Source of the DNA: Paenibacillus swuensis
Lineage (GTDB): Bacteria; Bacillota; Bacilli; Paenibacillales; DY6
Direction of reading: 5' to 3'
DNA: 64,000 nt
Assembly: GCF_001644605.1 (NCBI RefSeq)
Contig: NZ_CP011388.1
Coordinates: forward strand, 3,004,501-3,068,500
The position numbers and the translations under genes were made by a program. Of this stretch, positions 63,038 through 64,000 are shown in pieces. The notes under the pieces were generated by a model. It was not told the DNA's origin. It worked only from the letters and a program-made list of their open reading frames with translations, and searched no databases. Every line of letters begins with the position of its first letter. Positions within the stretch are counted from its first letter, which is position 1.

Positions 63038-63507
63038 GAGATTTGTCCGTATATGCAAGGTTAGAGCAGCTTGGCCTCAACATCCCCGATCCTCCGGCCA
63101 AAGGCGGGATCTACGCCAAGATTAAACAAACCGGCAATCTGGTCTACACTTCGGGACAAGGTCCGATGCTGAACGGAAAGGTCGTTAAAGAAGGTAAGCT
63201 TGGTGTGGAGCTAACGGTTGAAGAAGGACAAGAAATGGCGAGAATCGCAGTGTTAAATTGCCTGAGTGTGCTGGAGGAAGGTTTGGGCAGCCTTGAGCGG
63301 ATTTCTCAAATCGTAAAGATTCTGGGGTTTGTCAACAGCGGTCCCGGGTTTAACAATCAGCCTCTGGTGATAAACGGTGCGTCGCAGCTGCTGTTGGATT
63401 TGTTCGGTGAAAACGGGGAGCACGCGCGATCCGCGGTGGGCACGAATGAATTGCCGCTGAATTTCCCCGTAGAGATTGAGATGATTGTGGAATTATCGGC
63501 AGACTGA
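63034..63507 (+). CDS. ridA: RidA-family enamine/imine deaminase
   Basis: 157-residue YjgF/YER057c/UK114-family protein, longer than canonical RidA (about 128). Conserved Arg in HARSAVGTNELP, TSGQGPM and the end FPVEIEMIVELSA. RidA hydrolyses reactive enamines or imines made by PLP enzymes such as threonine dehydratase. Its place at the end of an operon with a fold-type II PLP enzyme strongly suggests that enzyme makes an enamine. ATG 63034 overlaps the MBL stop. The gene symbol names the family, not a proven orthologue. Confidence 0.88.
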   Translation: MRDLSVYARLEQLGLNIPDPPAKGGIYAKIKQTGNLVYTSGQGPMLNGKVVKEGKLGVELTVEEGQEMARIAVLNCLSVLEEGLGSLERISQIVKILGFVNSGPGFNNQPLVINGASQLLLDLFGENGEHARSAVGTNELPLNFPVEIEMIVELSAD

Positions 63508-63525
63508 TCAAGATTACACGACCAA

Positions 63526-63563
63526 GGCATTTAAAGCAGCTTGATTGCTTTAAATGTCTTTTT
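63526..63563. terminator. Terminator between convergent genes
   Basis: GGCATTTAAAGCA (63526-63538) and TGCTTTAAATG (63546-63556), then TCTTTTT. Ends the region 7 operon; the complement can also serve the AraC gene from the right. Confidence 0.85.
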
Positions 63564-63596
63564 GTTCTTGTGTTGCAATTAGGGCACTTCGGCTGC

Positions 63597-64000
63597 TTAT
63601 GATTCACTAGGCTTTCGGAAAGATCCCGGGGGTTTTCCGTAATACTGCTTAAAGGCCCGGGTGAAATAATTGTTCTCCATTCCAATTCGCAGGGCCACTT
63701 CGGAGACAGGTAAATTCGGATCGCTTTCAAGCAGAGCTGTCGCATGATTCATTCGAATACGGTTAAGGTATTGCAGCGGTGTCACACCATATTGCACTTT
63801 AAAGAGAAAGCCGAAATGCTGAATAGAATAGCCTACAGCCTTCGCGAGATCGGAAATTAGGATAGGTTCACCGTAATGCTCTTCCATTAAGACAACAGCT
63901 TTGCGCATGGCTTTATTGCTCACGGACGGATGGTCGGCTTGAACCGGGTGTTGAGCTTGATGATGGGTTCGGCCCAGCCATAAAGGAAGTTCGTAAATTA
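63597..64000 (-). CDS. AraC-family regulator, C-terminal part (cut by window edge)
   Basis: The frame is open from the window end (64000) to the TAA-side stop at 63597, so the start lies outside the window. The visible ~134 residues end in two AraC helix-turn-helix motifs: AVGYSIQHFGFLFKVQYGVTPLQYL and the second with RIGMENNYFTRAFKQYYGKPPGSFR. Upstream residues (LWLGRTHHQAQHP) belong to the linker. A GTG at 63923 is only an internal codon. Convergent with the region 7 operon; may or may not control it. Confidence 0.88.
   Translation of the reverse strand, partial: IYELPLWLGRTHHQAQHPVQADHPSVSNKAMRKAVVLMEEHYGEPILISDLAKAVGYSIQHFGFLFKVQYGVTPLQYLNRIRMNHATALLESDPNLPVSEVALRIGMENNYFTRAFKQYYGKPPGSFRKPSES

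Overview
The window looks like a chromosomal segment of a Paenibacillus-type (Paenibacillaceae, Bacillota) bacterium. The evidence is strong AGGAGG-type ribosome binding sites with GTG and TTG starts, LplB/LplC-type sugar importers encoded without their ATPase, YesM/YesN-type sensor kinase and AraC-type response regulator pairs, CcpA (cre) sites, and lipoprotein substrate-binding proteins. Everything I can recognise serves polysaccharide capture, import and breakdown. I see no rRNA, tRNA, CRISPR array, phage gene or intact mobile element.

Region 1 (1-12960): a cytoplasmic GH42 beta-galactosidase, a divergent YesM/YesN pair (2192-5508, minus strand), and a plus-strand operon of two permeases, a binding lipoprotein, a secreted beta-helix protein with two CBM-like modules, and a beta-propeller glycosidase. 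The GH42 gene and the importer operon share a 39-bp element (4-42 and 5632-5670). Region 2 (12961-14430) is a decayed zone with a binding-protein fragment and a truncated response regulator. Region 3 (14431-27249): two sulfatases, a membrane-anchored AraC sensor-regulator, a second importer, a large secreted clan GH-A hydrolase and a PhyH-type dioxygenase. Region 4 (27432-28872) holds two more decayed genes, a second PhyH dioxygenase and an AraC regulator, each with two lesions. An enolase-superfamily gene (28992-30080) follows.

Region 5 (30138-42249): a cytoplasmic PL8 lyase, a third importer, a second regulator/kinase pair and a cytoplasmic heparinase II/III-type lyase. These share an A-rich GANACAC motif upstream of the importer and of the lyase. 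Region 6 (42418-49668): two tandem secreted tandem-beta-helix (pectate lyase 3/GH55-like) paralogues, each preceded by a cre site.

Region 7 (49714-63507) is the most unusual. It has a DapA-type aldolase, two GntR/FCD paralogues and an SDR dehydrogenase. A long co-directional gene run follows: a MalFG-type importer, an unrecognised TIM-barrel-like cytoplasmic protein, a secreted GH39-like enzyme, a threonine-synthase-like PLP enzyme, an AspA/AstE-type deacylase, a creatininase-family amidohydrolase, an MBL-fold hydrolase and RidA. Three copies of a 13-bp palindrome, ATTGTCWGACAAW, precede the three transcription units. I infer one GntR-controlled regulon that imports a glycoconjugate, cuts its sugar and acyl/amide bonds, and then eliminates ammonia from an amino-acid-like part. 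The window ends inside an AraC-type regulator on the minus strand.

The overall picture is secreted enzymes that trim a complex, probably sulfated and uronate-containing polysaccharide, four importers for the products, and cytoplasmic lyases and glycosidases that finish the job. Each locus has its own regulator. Substrates are not determined by the sequence.
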